DNA from: Byssochlamys sp. IMV 00236 | Taxonomy: Eukaryota; Ascomycota; Eurotiomycetes; Eurotiales; Thermoascaceae | Direction: 5' to 3' | Length of the DNA: 64,000 nt | NCBI GenBank assembly: GCA_001931875.2 | Contig: MSJH02000544.1 | Span: 434,001-498,000 of the forward strand | Part shown: positions 24,455-36,482 of the stretch, in pieces | Layout of the letters: the number at the start of each line of letters is the position of its first letter | How positions within the stretch are numbered: the first letter of the stretch is position 1 | Position numbers and translations under genes: made by a program | Notes under the pieces: model-generated | What the model was told of the DNA's origin: nothing | The model's database searches: none | Seen by the model: only the letters and a program-made list of their open reading frames with translations

Positions 24455-26945
24455 TCAAGCGGCCTTCTTTCGGTGTACTTTCCATTCAGCTTTCGCCACA
24501 CGCATAAAAAGCTCAATGTCCTTTACGGGTACCCAGCTCGTGAGGACCTTCATAGCATTTTCGAAATCGGACTCGAGAATAATCTCGCGCATGCCATCAA
24601 TGAGAGCAGCCGACGTTGCGTGCAAGACGTCCAGACTTCTTCCGAACGGGCTTGCTGCAGGTTGACTGCCATGGCCATCAGCGGAGCTCAAAGGCGGCTG
24701 AGACGACGCAGGAATGTCAGAGTCTCCTAGGAGCATGAAGACATCCCAGACGCGCAGTTGTGCTGGGAAAGGGATGGAATAATTGAACAGCGTGAGGTAC
24801 CAACGCGTCCCGTATGCGGTTGGTGGGATGCCCAGTTCGTTCTGTGCATGTTAGCAACCTGGTTTTTTCTCATACTGAACGTCCACGACTTACCAACTTG
24901 GCGGCTACCTCACCACCTGCAAGCCAATCTTTTTCGAAATCATCCAAAGCTTCCATCAATCCCGCAAACCCAGATCTATATAGGCGATCTAAGCCTCGCA
25001 GCTGCCACAGCCGAACAAGCATGATGAACGCGTGCTCTTCGTCGAAATAGGAAAGCAGGGTAGCCGCTAGTGCGGCCATACCTTGTACGTATCCTGTCTC
25101 AGGGAAATACAATGACATTGCGTGAAGTACTCGAAACAACAATCTCTGCCCGCCGCGGTAGCGTCTTCGAAACATGATGTGGCTACTGATAGTGCGAGGG
25201 ACATCGATATCGATTTGAACGTCATCGGCTGAAGACATATGTTGGAAGTCATGGAAAGCTTGCATTAGCTCTTCCTCAGTGGGGCTATCGTCCCTTTTCT
25301 TTGCGCTCGTGGCAAGGAATGAATACCAGGCTGTCGCTCGCCATCGGTCAGGTATTCCCTTCCATGTCCGCTCCATGAGTTTCGAGCTCTTGGTGTCGAA
25401 TTCGAATGTCATGCCACCACCATCTGGGTTCGTCTTCGTAGGCTTAGCCATCTTTGTCCACTTCTCCTCTCGTTCCCATTCCTTTCTTCTCATGGCACGA
25501 GATGCAGGAGTGTCCACTTCATCGCTCGTTGCGACGGGTTCAAAGGGAAGCGTGAGCATATCGGCAGCCTCGTCTCTCAGCCTGCGGTCTCTGTTGTGTG
25601 GTAGGCGGTTGGTCGCATATCGAAATCGAGATGCTGACCGATGTAGCGATGAATACGCGCTTTGTGAAGATGTTGGGCGATTAGAAACGTCAGACATTTT
25701 TCGAGCAGGGGAACGCCCTGAGAAGGAACGATTGCTGGCGATGGTCGAAGGGGCGCGTCTCACTGTGTGTTTTCGACGGGGTGTTTCAGAAGCAAGTAGG
25801 AGACTCGTGGATACACGTTGGATATGGGGTTCTGCTGCACACTCCCCAGAATGAGCGTTGCACCGCGGGATAATAAACCCATAACGGTCGACCTCCCCCG
25901 CCCGTATATCATGCCAGTCCTCGATACCCCCAGCCAGTTCATATGCCTCTCGTTTTATAGACCCATTGGTGTGCCCGACCGAAGTAACGCTCTTCATATC
26001 CGTAGACACATTAGCATCCGACCCGACGTCTGTTCCCCCTTCAGTAGGTGTGCTCTCCTCCCACAGCACTCCATTCTCAATAGCCATCGCCTTGGAGACC
26101 TCCGCGTCAGAGACATCTTCTTCTCCCTTCTCATACATCAGTCGAACGCGGCGCGATAACAAGTCCTCGTCTGCGGAGATTGCCCGTGACGCGCTACTTG
26201 TTGGCCGCAACCGGAGCGAGTGAGAAGATCTCATGCGCCTAGTGTCTGTCCTGTTGTCTGTCTTGTCTGCCCTGCGCACGTTGACTGCCGAGTCGCTCAG
26301 ACCTGAGGACGTCATTGGTTTATTCTCTGAGGATGTTGAAGGTTTATCCTCTCGATTGTCGTTGCTGACGTTGCTGACAATGCTGCCACGCTTTGAAAAC
26401 TCTAGACCTGGTACTGAAAGGTCTTCGAAGGAGCCGGTTGGGATGCTCAGCGTTATTCCACGAAATGGTGCTTCAACTGGAGGCGTAGGCGGTGGCGCCG
26501 TTTTCGCATCTGAATCAGTAGACGACTTTCTGCCCCTCAGACCAGCCCACCTCCGCTCTGACCAGTGCGAGCTGGGACGGCCGCTTTGTTCATCCACGAC
26601 AATACTGGGAACACTCCTGGGCGATTTGAGGCTCTGCGCAGACTGACTATCCGCCGTTCGAATAGGCCTCAGTTCCTTCAACGCATACATGGTCGCAATG
26701 CCAGAATCCTGCCTCTCAGCATTATCCGATTCGCACGCGGGTCTCACAGAACGGCCGTCTGACGATGGTGTACTGGTGCACGATAGTTTTCGGTCGGGAG
26801 GTTGGTCGACCGGCGTAGGGGACGAAACGGACTTGATCTGGACAGGTGCCTTCGCTGCGACAGTGTCATCGAACGCGATGGCGCGCACGCTCGAGTCAAC
26901 GGGCCGCATGGCGGAAGCTGACGAGTCTGGTCTCTGATCGACCAT
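24455..26945 (-). CDS. TBC-domain Rab GTPase-activating protein
   Basis: Two exons: 26945-24894 and 24841-24455, total 2439 nt, 812 residues. The ATG at 26945 is the first in-frame ATG; the frame is open a little further upstream only through a TTG. Residues 1 to about 530 are Ser/Arg-rich and probably disordered. The TBC domain occupies the last third: KGIPDRWRATAWYSFL, the arginine finger motif IDIDVPRT (IxxDxxR) and the glutamine finger YVQGM, both catalytic residues present. The family speeds GTP hydrolysis on Rab GTPases in vesicle traffic. The last segment (NAMKVLTSWVPVKDIELFMRVAKAEW) closes the domain. The Rab partner cannot be told. Confidence 0.94.
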
Positions 26946-28185
26946 TATTCTGGCATGGCTTGCGACTCCAAACGGTTCTGTCAACCTTTACTTCGGTCGG
27001 GGGCCGTCCCGTAATAAGGCACGAAGTCAATTCACCCTTGAGCCAGGGGAATGAGGGGATAGATCTAAGTTCGCCAGGGATCAAGAACCTGATAGGGTCG
27101 CGTGCTTGACAGTTAGTTATGCAGCGAAACCAGCACGGAATGGTCGCCGACGGAATCAAAGCCCGGCACGAGCTAGGTCGATAGCTCTGTGGACGCGAAA
27201 TCCCAGAGTCAAAGAATGGCGGGATTGGAACTGTCTCATTCCAGAGAATTGCGACTGGGGAAGATGGAGCAAGTGAGATCTGGACTACTATCTACTGCTG
27301 GAGGGACGGCATTGATCAGCGTCGGGGAAGTGGATGTCTCAAGTGGGCTCTTGAAAGGGGGTCGCAACTTGCTTGATTTATTGTGTCCCACAGAGTTGGT
27401 AGAAGCCAGAAACAGCCAACCGAAATAATGATCCGAGCGGTGTTCAGTTGGTTTGGACGCACTGACGGGCGGCCATGGGTCTGTGGTGGTTGAGAGGATA
27501 ATAGTACCAATGGCGATCAGATTCTTTTATTCGAGCTGTCTTTTTTTTTTCTTTTCTTTTCGTCTTCCCGTCCTTGTCGTCGTCGCAGAAAACGTCCAAA
27601 CGGCGTCCTTGCGTACGCTCAGTCACGGCAGCTAAATCCACTTGGAGGCGACTAAATCTTTAGGCCAATGGACCTATCTTGCTTCTTTAAAGCTTCAATT
27701 CCTGGTGGGGCAGCTCCTTGGGTCAGATCTCATTCTCCAGCAATACAGGGTCAGACTCAGACCCCTTGGGAGTCCCTGGGGAGCTAACTATTTCAATGGT
27801 TCTTCCACGTCTGCGGAACCAACTGCGATCGCGCGTGGCAAAGGCGATGAGAGATCAAATATAGCCGAATCCAAAGCTTAAGTCGGTTTATGAAGCAGCC
27901 TGTCCCACCAAGACTAAGGGAAGCTATCTACATCAGAGATGCAAGGAGCAGCCTGCTGGTTCGACCACAGCCAGTTCACTATGTAACCAAAAAAAAAAAA
28001 GGACGAGAAACACTCCAACGCCACGGCCGTTCGCCAGCAGGCCAAATGCAAAGGGACCAGCTAACATGCAAACGCAGCGACGCCAACAGGGATATCAGAA
28101 AGATAAAATAAAAAAAGGAATCAAAAGGGACCAGCGTGTCTGGTGTCGTGTTTTTGAACGTCCAAGCGCCGCCAGTCGTATCTCA
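26946..28185. promoter_or_regulatory. promoter of the TBC gene and 3' region of hymA
   Basis: The TBC gene starts at 26945 and hymA ends at 28186, both on the minus strand. No gene is supported between them. T-rich and A-rich tracts occur at 27541-27560 and 27988-28000. Confidence 0.45.
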
Positions 28186-29589
28186 TCACGCAACGGCTGC
28201 CATGTTGGCACCGGAGCCAGCTGGACCCGCGGGCCGTCCAGGTGCCACGGGTTCTTTGGGTAAGAGCTCGATCTGTCTCACCAGGAAACTTTTCTCGTCC
28301 GTGAACTGGTCATCGTCGGTTCGGTCCTCCAGGAATTTGGGAAGAAACTTGAGTAATCGATCGCGGTTGTTGATCAGGATCCGCTGCACCGCCACAGATT
28401 TATTTGGATTCGCAACAAAGACCTGGCCACATTCTTCGGTTAACCCTGGCTTTTCGTGATGGTCATGATCCCGCGTATTGAGTCAAAACACACCTTGAAC
28501 ACGTGGAATCCCTCATACTGCACCATCTTGCGGTCATCCTTCAATAACTTCATGCACAGTTTGAGATGCTCTCCGCTGTCAACATAGGCCGTCATGACGT
28601 TATAGTTCGCACGGTCGAGAAGGATCTCTCCGAGCAGCTTGATGCTCTGTCGCTTTGTAACGTAGGAGTCTGACTGAACAAGGATGCTGTTGTATCTCGA
28701 AAAGAACAAATCAAAATTCGTAGCTAGATAGCCGGACACAAGGGTCTTGTGACGAGTGAGAATCTCCTGTGATAGGTTCATCAGCTCACCGCGCTTACGG
28801 ATACCTGTCCTTTTGAAGCCTACCCTGAAGGTCGTGAACGCATCCGCGCTCACTTCGAAGCTCCCTTGATCTATCCATCCAAAGAACTTCCAGAATACGC
28901 CCTCCCCTGATTGAACAATACCGGCTTGTAGGTCGCTCAAACGGATAGCGGGTTCCCCTTCAGCAGACTGGTCGTAAAGGATGATGGCCGCGATAACATC
29001 GAATTTTAGGGCTTCTCTCAGGATCGTCCCACAGGGCATTGCGCTCTGGCTGTACTCGTAGCCCCGACATAATTCAACAATGACCTCGGGTCTATTATGG
29101 ACAATGTACGATATCACTGGCGGGTCTCCATTGGTAGATTGCGGATGTTTGAATCGAAGGATATGTGAGAATATTGTCTGTGTATCCTTTCTCGACTCGA
29201 AAGGTAATAGTCGTATACTCCGAGCCAGTTCATATAGCAAATCTTCTTGGATAACGGCCTGCACTAGTGCTTGTACCTGCTCTGGGGACGTATCGACCTC
29301 TTCAGGCACGTCAGCGAACTAGGCTTTCCAACCACATCTTCATAAGAGCGAGTAAAACCGACCTTGCGTTCCCTGGACCATTAGCTTCACCTGGGACAGC
29401 TGCTTCGCGAGATCTTCCTCGACCTGGATCATGTCTCCATCAGCAGGGACGAGCCAACGTTTGTCATCGAGTTGCTCGACCAACCTTAGCGATTCCAGGA
29501 GTCTCCTCGATCCTGGCCAGGAGATCCTTGACTGTCCTGGCAACATCAGATGGTTGCCGTGTTCGACCACGGTTGAAGAAGAACGCCAT
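28186..29589 (-). CDS. hymA: HymA, Mo25/CAB39-family scaffold protein
   Basis: Five exons: 29589-29485, 29423-29363, 29299-28824, 28766-28494 and 28422-28186, total 1152 nt, 383 residues. It is a clear Mo25 orthologue: MAFFFNRGRTRQPSDV at the start, DLLYELARSIRLLPFESRKD, CGTILREALKFDVIAAIILYD, FDLFFSRYNSILVQSDSYVT and KFLEDRTDDDQFTDEKSFL. Mo25 proteins are helical-repeat scaffolds that bind and activate STE20/GCK-type kinases; in Aspergillus nidulans HymA is needed for conidiophore development, and yeast Hym1 acts in the RAM polarity pathway. Length matches the known HymA (about 384). The third intron (28823-28767) is 57 nt and lacks stops, so its retention would insert 19 residues. The C-terminal Gly/Pro/Ala tail is variable in fungi. 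Confidence 0.97.
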
Positions 29590-30038
29590 TGTCGCGGGGA
29601 ATGATTGTGGACGGACAACAACGGGGTTCGAAGGCGTCAGCGCATGTGAGATTGTGGAAAAGCAAAGAACGGATGGTCGGAGTAAAAACACAAAGTGTCG
29701 ACTCGCCTCTACTGACGATGAGAAAAGGGAGCAATTGAGTTGTGGCCGGCAGAGTTGAGATCCAGCTGGAAAAGCATGTCTGGAACGGGAAGTCCAGCAA
29801 CACACTCGGCGGAGGCGGTGACGGCGCGGCGGGGTTCCCGCACAGTCTGGGCCAGTCGTGGCGCCGATAAACAAAATGCTATCGAGCGGGGCAACCAAGC
29901 AATAATCTGTGAGGGACCGAGATTTTTTTTCTCTTCATTTTTATCTATCTACATTTCGCGGTGCCGTTCACAACGATCTGATCGCACTGGCAGTCATCTT
30001 GTTGTTTTGTTGAAATTCACGAGAAGCGAGACCTGACA
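29590..30038. promoter_or_regulatory. shared divergent promoter of hymA and rmtB
   Basis: Only 449 nt separate the two start codons on opposite strands, so upstream elements must overlap or be shared. A T/C-rich stretch (29921-29955) precedes rmtB and probably lies in its leader. Confidence 0.7.
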
Positions 30039-31953
30039 ATGTCTGCTTCTGACCCCCGTCGGGACCTTCCCGAAGCGGACGATCAGTTCTCCGACAGCGG
30101 TTCTTCGACCTCCGATGAGTTGGATATCACCAAGGACGAGGGATGGGAGGACGTGGAGCCAGATGACGATTCGCAGCCCATTGTGGGCTTGTTCAGCACA
30201 GATGTTTACCCGGACGTACAATCGATGTTGAAGGAGACCAAGGAGAAGTACAACTTCGACTTCAGGAGGATCCAGAAGGAGCTCGGTGTGTGGCCAACAA
30301 AAGTAGTGTAGGAGGGGCCGCGGGATGTGCTTTCACTGTGCCTCCTGTACTATCTTTCTCATCGAGAATTGAAATTCGCAAAGACTTGTTAAACCGGCTA
30401 ACCTTTCCTCCTTGCTTTATACAATCAGACCTCGATCTCCTGGGAAGTATCAAGCTTGTCAACTACATCCGGTCAGAAGTCAGAGCCGGAAATACCAAGC
30501 CGGATATCTCTTCTAAGGCTATCTTTGAGGATGATATCTATATGAGACCCGTCCTCGAGGATGATGCGCTTCTTTACAGTCTCGAAGACCTTGGCGAAAC
30601 GGAGGCAGAGGGCGATGCACCGGTGTCAAATGCTACTGCCAATGCGAAGAAACGCGTGCTGGAACTGCAAGAACAGTTGGAGCGGCTTCAGGGGCAATTC
30701 TCTGAATACAGACTCGCAGTCCAGAAGTCTCTCGATGATCAACTATCCAAAGAGGACGACAGCAGCGCCGCGAAGGGCCCGACTCGCAAAGCCACGGACA
30801 GGCTTCAAGAGGCGGATGCCGACTATTTCACTTCCTACTCCTACAACGGTACGTTACCGCGTTGGGACCATGGGTGGCGCGTATGTTTTGGCTGACGCTC
30901 CCCTTCTAGCAATCCATGAATCGATGCTTAAGGACGCTATTCGCACCGATTCTTATCGCGACTTCATCTATGAAAACAAGCGCCTCTTCAAGGACAAGGT
31001 GGTGCTAGACGTCGGATGTGGCACCGGTATACTGTCAATGTTCTGCGCCAAAGCAGGCGCGAAGATGGTTATTGCGGTTGACAACTCAAACATTATCGAG
31101 AGAGCCAGGGAAATTGTGTATGACAACGGTTTTGGTGATGTGATCAAGTATGTACAAAATCCTGCTAAAGTTTTGCATATGCCGTTGCTGACGAACTGGT
31201 CCAAGGTGCGTCCGTGGAAAGATTGAGGAAGTTACCCTGCCGGTTCCGCAAGTGGACATCATCGTCTCCGAGTGGATGGGCTACGGTCTTCTCTTTGAGG
31301 CCATGTTTGACTCCGTCATCTATGCCAGAGACCGTTACCTTGCACCGGGTGGTCTCATGGTCCCCTCACATGCTACACTCCGTATTGCGCCTCTGGCCGA
31401 CCCGGATTTCGTGGCGTCTCACATCTCATTCTGGAATGACGTTTATGGATTCAAGATGTCGAGTATGCTTCTCGGAATCCACGACGAGGCCCAGGTTCGA
31501 GTCATCCCGCCATCGAGTATCGTTGCGGATTCGAACCTTTTCTTGCAATTGCCACTTCACACTATCACGAAAGAAGAGCTGTCGTTCGTGAAGGATTTCG
31601 AACTCACTCTCAAGGAGGACATCGATGCCCTCGACGGTTTCGCCATCTGGTTCGATATATTTTTCATGCCGTCATGCACCTCTACAATCCCAGCGGATGC
31701 CGTACCTACCGACATGCAGAAACAGGGATTTGTCGCATTCACCACTGGGCCTGATGGACCTGAGACGCACTGGCAGCAGGTAGTCCTGCTCATCAATCAC
31801 GGGCAGAAAGAACCTGCTCACTTAAAGAAGGGTCAGGTCATCAAGGGCCAGATCGAATACCGAAAGAAGGAGGAGAAATCTCGGTCACTGGACATTGAAG
31901 TTAAATGGGAGACAGAGGGCGAGAGTGGGAAACAAGGGTGGTCCTTGCAGTAA
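30039..31953 (+). CDS. rmtB: protein arginine N-methyltransferase, PRMT3 type
   Basis: Four exons: 30039-30285, 30429-30848, 30910-31147 and 31206-31953, total 1653 nt, 550 residues. It transfers methyl groups from S-adenosylmethionine to arginine. SAM motif I VLDVGCGTG starts at residue 254; the double-E loop has E324 and E333 (SEWMGYGLLFE); the THW loop is present (ETHWQQ). An acidic N-terminus, a block aligned with the PRMT3 zinc-finger region (residues about 48-100, ending in GSIKLVNYIRSE) and a coiled coil (KKRVLELQEQLERLQGQF) mark the PRMT3 branch; rmtB is the A. nidulans name for that member. The zinc-finger Cys and His ligands are absent here. PRMT3 methylates ribosomal protein S2 in other organisms. 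Intron 1 is 143 nt, longer than the others. Confidence 0.95.
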
Positions 31954-32152
31954 GGATCTACAAAAATACATCTTCATTTTGCGGTATCAATGTACAAATG
32001 GGATATGTAGTCTGGATCATAATTCTCGACGGGATGTCACACAAAAAGGAGACAACGGCATTGGGTATCATTTCCATGGATCAGTGAACTATCTAGAAGT
32101 AAAAAGGTGTGTTCCGGTAGGAATAGAATCTCTCTGAACTGTTCGATAGAAG

Positions 32153-33306
32153 CTAGGACTTAAGTGGTTCTCTGGCATCTCTTCTGTCTCTCAAAGTGTC
32201 TCTGTGCCGATCTATGGAGTGTTCACGGTCGCGGGCATGGCTTCGAGACTTATGTTCATCGCGATGACTTCGGGAGTGCGAATGTCTCGATTTCCGTTCA
32301 GGTGATCTCTCATGGTGGTGATGATGCCGATGGCGATTATGATGACGGTGTGAATGTGTCCTTCTGTGCTTCTGGTCTCTCTCTCCGTCCAAGGTTGCAT
32401 CTAGGCTGAACCCGTCTAGACTGTCAACGGATCTAGACCGAGACCTAGGTCTCCTTCTCCTTTCCCTTTTCTCTTCTTCTCTCTTTAGTGACTCCAGCTC
32501 GCGGATCCTCTCCTCTTGCCATTTCTTTCTTTCACGCTCCACCTCCTTCAATTGACGAACACCCTTCTTCATCGCAGCCAATGGATCGTTTGCGTCCACA
32601 CGAGCCTTCTCTCGCTCTCTCCTCCTAGGATCTTCGTTGCCCCAGACGTCCTTATCAGGCATGCTATCCGGTGCTACAGCCTCCTTCCCTGATGACGAGT
32701 ACCACGGATTCCGGCCCACAGACTCCTTGAACCCAGCTGCGTTGGAGAACCGCATCGTATACTGGTCTTCGAACTCGCGCTTCTTTTTTGAAGCTTCCGC
32801 TTCGGCCTCCGCATTCTTCTCTGCAGGCTTCTTCCCCGTTGCCTTCTCGGGAAATAGATTGATATGACCAGCGTTATCGACTAGTGGAGCATCACCAGAG
32901 GAGAATCCCAACAGCTCCTCCCGCTTCGCAAGGGCCAAGGCCGCATCCTCTTTAGCATATCTGATATCGCGATCTGTGTCGTTCTCTCCAGCTATACGTC
33001 TCCTCTTTCTGTATCTGTTCGCTTCGTCGCCGTGTCTTCTATCGCGCTTCTCTGCGGCAGGTTCAGATGGCGGGGGAGGCGGGGTTGACGGTCGCTCGCC
33101 ACGAAGGATCTGGATGCGCCGCTCAGCATCTATCTCCTGCATCCGCCGCTCTTCCTCCTCCTCCTGTGCCTTGGCTTGCGCTTCATCCCGTCGCACTCGG
33201 GCTATGTTCTCTGCGTTGTAGACGTTCCATGATTTCTTTCCGAGGAGATGCCTGAAGCTGTCAGCATAGCTTGCGAAGAGTCCGGGATAGAAGCTTACAG
33301 AGGCAT
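32153..33306 (-). CDS. LENG1-like protein with Cir_N domain
   Basis: Two exons: a tiny first exon of 8 nt (33306-33299) and 33251-32153, total 1107 nt, 368 residues. Splicing gives MPLHLLGKKSWNVYN, the standard start of this family; the unspliced upstream frame would give an unrelated leader. The Cir_N region (NIARVRRDEAQAKAQEEEEE) covers residues 15-60. A middle conserved box (EDQYTMRFSNAAGFKESVG and NPWYSS) follows. The C-terminal third is Arg/Ser and His-rich (RHHNRHRHHHHHERS), as in spliceosome-associated proteins. The exact role of LENG1 homologues is not established; nuclear RNA processing is inferred from the RS-like tail. It converges on rmtB with a 199-nt gap between stop codons. Confidence 0.92.
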
Positions 33307-33433
33307 CTGGAAAAGAAACAAAGTAGAAATGCAAAAGTGGCGAGTATTAGAGAACCGTAACCAGTAGATCTACACACAGAGACTGGATGAAACGCAAAGT
33401 AGCACTGTGAGAGCATCAAGACAAGATATCTGA

Positions 33434-33747
33434 TCAACGTGCTCCGTCGAGGAAGCTAAGCTCCGCGGTGGAGAGGTTCGGCGGCGAACGACCCCCGCGA
33501 ATCGGCGTGGCTGAAACCGGAGCTGCGGTAGTTAAAGTCGACGCTGCGACTCCATCGAGTTCCATTCTGACCACCTCTTGCTTCTTACTTCCTACACGTT
33601 CCTTCACTCTCCCGCCTGTTGCAAAGCTGGAGGGCTCCATATCTTTTCGTCTGAATCAGCAGGATTGCTGATTTCCTTGATCGCAACGGAATTTGGCTGC
33701 CTGGACGGCTAGCCATACTGTTGAGCTTACCTAGGTCGATTCTCCAT
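33434..33747 (-). CDS. small spliced gene, 77 residues, unknown
   Basis: Two exons: 33747-33731 (17 nt, ATG then ENRP) and 33650-33434, total 234 nt. The donor is GTAAGC, the acceptor is CTGATTCAG with a branch-like CTGAT just before it, and the frame closes exactly. The product is basic at the start (MENRPRRKDMEPSS, GGRVKERVGSKKQE) and Pro/Thr/Ser-rich later (TPIRGGRSPPNLSTAELSFL). I recognise no family. It sits in the short spacer between the divergent LENG1-like and sec18 genes; its start is only 125 nt from the sec18 ATG, on the other strand. It could alternatively be an untranslated upstream exon pair of the LENG1-like transcript. Confidence 0.6.
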
Positions 33748-33872
33748 CCGCCTCCGCATTTCACGTTTCGGCTTGGACGGCAACACGATAGATATTTGGG
33801 AATAGACAGGAATCCTTTCTGCGTCTTTTCTCACTCCGCAGACAAATACACATCCAGATACCTCAGGCGACA
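33748..33872. promoter_or_regulatory. very short divergent spacer before sec18
   Basis: 125 nt between the start codon of the 77-residue minus-strand gene and the sec18 ATG. Core promoters of both must overlap each other's transcribed parts. Confidence 0.5.
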
Positions 33873-36482
33873 ATGTTTAACCGCAACAACTTTCCATTCG
33901 GTGGCCGGCCAGACGCCGGTCGCGCTCCCCCGCAGAACCCTTACGGACAGGCGCCTGGGGACGCACGATATGAATCGGTTCCGAGAGGGTATGGAGCTTC
34001 GCCTCGTCCAAATGGTTATGATACAGTGATGACTGACGTTCACGGCGATTCAAGAGGATATGGGGCTCCGCAACCTCCCGCAGCAAGACAGCTGCCAGCG
34101 CGCCCACCTGTTGGCAGGCCACAGAGCGGCGCAGTTTGGACGCTGCGGCCAGCTAAGAGCCCGGATAATACATATACCTTCGGGAACTTGTAAGTTTTCC
34201 TTGTCGAGTATCATCTGGAGAAGACCGCAGCTGATAGTGGTATAGAGTGGCCGTTTCCGCACAGGAGTTTCCTCCCTCCCGAGATGGTAGTGACCTTTTG
34301 CTGCTCGTCAACGACCTCTACGTCTTTTCTGCGCGCCCGCTCGATGGGTTTCCGCCTGGACAGATTAGTATGTCCGATCCACAGCGCACATGGGCTGGGG
34401 TCGCTTTCACGGACACCGTCAAGGTGCAGTTGTACGACCCTTTCAGCCAAGGCGGGCAGGCCTACCTTGGCTCGACCGATATTGAAGTTGGGTTCGCTGG
34501 AAAGAAGAGAGTCGAGACTCCATACGACCAGGATGAGTTGGCAAGCGTTGTGATCAAGGTATGTCTCCGTTAGATCTTACCGTCAAAGGGCGCGCTGCTG
34601 ACTGTTGTAGAACTTTGAAAACCAAATATTCGCTCCCGGCCAGAAGATCCTAATGGATCACAAGAGCATACCTCTTATACTGACCGTGAAGACGGTCCAG
34701 CTGATGGACTTAACAGCTGAAAAGCCCGGTACCTCGAATGCCGCCGTGACCACTGAACCTACAGCACGGGGAATCCTTACACGCCATACTCTGATTAATT
34801 TCTTCAAGGATGCTAGGACTGGTATAAACTTGAAAGCTTCCAACCGGAGACCGGCAGCGAACTCCATCATTCAGCCGGACTTCAAGTTTGAGGATATGGG
34901 TATTGGTGGTTTGGATTCCGAATTCAGTACCATCTTCCGTCGTGCATTTGCCTCTCGTATCTTCCCCCCGGGCCTAATCGAAAAACTGGGCATTCAGCAT
35001 GTCAAGGGTATCCTGCTATACGGGCCTCCCGGAACTGGTAAAACATTGATTGCTCGTCAGATCGGAAAGATGTTGAACGCTCGGGAACCTAAGGTGATCA
35101 ACGGTCCTGAAGTGCTCAACAAGTATGTCGGTCAGTCGGAGGAGAACATCAGAAAGCTCTTCGCAGATGCAGAGAAAGAATACAAGGAGAAAGGCGATGA
35201 GAGTGGACTGCACATCATCATCTTTGATGAACTTGATGCTGTCTGCAAGCAGCGAGGCAGCGGAGCAGGCGGTGGTACGGGAGTTGGCGACAGCGTAGTG
35301 AACCAGCTGCTTTCCAAGCTCGATGGTGTCGATCAGCTCAACAACATTCTTCTTATTGGTATGACCAACAGGATGGATATGATTGATGATGCTCTGCTGC
35401 GTCCTGGCCGTCTCGAAGTACACATGGAGATCTCCCTTCCAGATGAGAAGGGTCGAGTCCAGATCTTGAAGATCCACACTCAGAAGATGAGAACTAACAA
35501 TGTGATGGACTCGGATGTCGATCTCGAGGAGTTGGCACATCTGACGAAGAACTTCTCTGGTGCTGAAATTGGTGGTCTTGTGAAGTCTGCGTCTTCGTTC
35601 GCTTTCAGCAGACATGTTAAGGTCGGTACGATGGCTGGTATCAGCGACGACATCGTCAATATGAAGGTGAATCGAGCCGATTTCCTCCATGCTCTGGACG
35701 AAGTCAAGCCAGCATTCGGTGTCTCCGAGGAGGAGCTTGCGACCTGCATCCAGTATGGCATTATTCATTTCTCGCCAACCATCAATGAGATCCTGAAGGA
35801 AGGACAGCTGTTTGTGAAGCAAGTGAGCCAGGCCAAGTCCACTCCTCTGTTCTCTGTGTTATTGCACGGCCCTCCGGCCAGTGGAAAGACAGCACTGGCG
35901 GCGAAGATTGCTCTAGACTCTGGCTTTCCCTTCATCAAGCTCATCAGTCCCGAGGACATGGTCGGCTTTAGTGAAGGTGCCAAGGTTCAGCATATCAGTA
36001 AGGTGTTCAATGACGCCTACAAGAGTCCTACTAGTGTCGTCGTCGTGGACAACATTGAGAGGATTATTGATTGGGTTCCCATTGGCCCTCGCTTCAGCAA
36101 CACTGTCTTGCAAACAGTCATGGTATTCTTGAGGAAGCAGCCTGCCAAGGGACGTCGCCTCTTGATCCTAGCCACCACTACAGAACGTGCGGTACTGAAG
36201 CAGCTTGACCTATACAATTCGTTCAACTCCGATATTATGGTCCCCACCGTCAACACCCCCGACGAGCTGAAATATGTCCTCGAACAGTCTGGATCTTTCA
36301 ACCCTCAGGAAGTGCAACAATCCATCGAAGGGATCGCTGGTATTTCTGAAGAGACTAGGATCGGTGTTGGTGTCAAGCGGGTACTGCTCGGTATCGAGAC
36401 GGCCAAGCAGGATCCAGACAAGGTGGGACGTTTCACTCGCGTTATCACCCGGGCTATTGATGAGGAGAATATGTTTCAATAA
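33873..36482 (+). CDS. sec18: Sec18/NSF AAA+ ATPase, SNARE disassembly
   Basis: Three exons: 33873-34189, 34246-34558 and 34611-36482, total 2502 nt, 833 residues. It is the hexameric ATPase that takes SNARE complexes apart with alpha-SNAP after membrane fusion. A Gly/Pro/Arg-rich N-terminal extension (about 85 residues) precedes the N domain (residues about 95-290). D1 has Walker A GPPGTGKT at residues 348-355 and Walker B IIIFDELDA (D416, E417), with the sensor and arginine-finger region LLRPGRLEVHMEI. D2 has Walker A GPPASGKT from residue 630 and a degenerate Walker B (VVVVDNIERIIDW), as normal for NSF, where D2 serves oligomerisation. Complete and of usual length. An essential gene in fungi. 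Confidence 0.97.

Noticed and set aside
24870..26984. Start of the TBC gene at 26984
   Set aside because: The codon there is TTG; the first in-frame ATG is at 26945.
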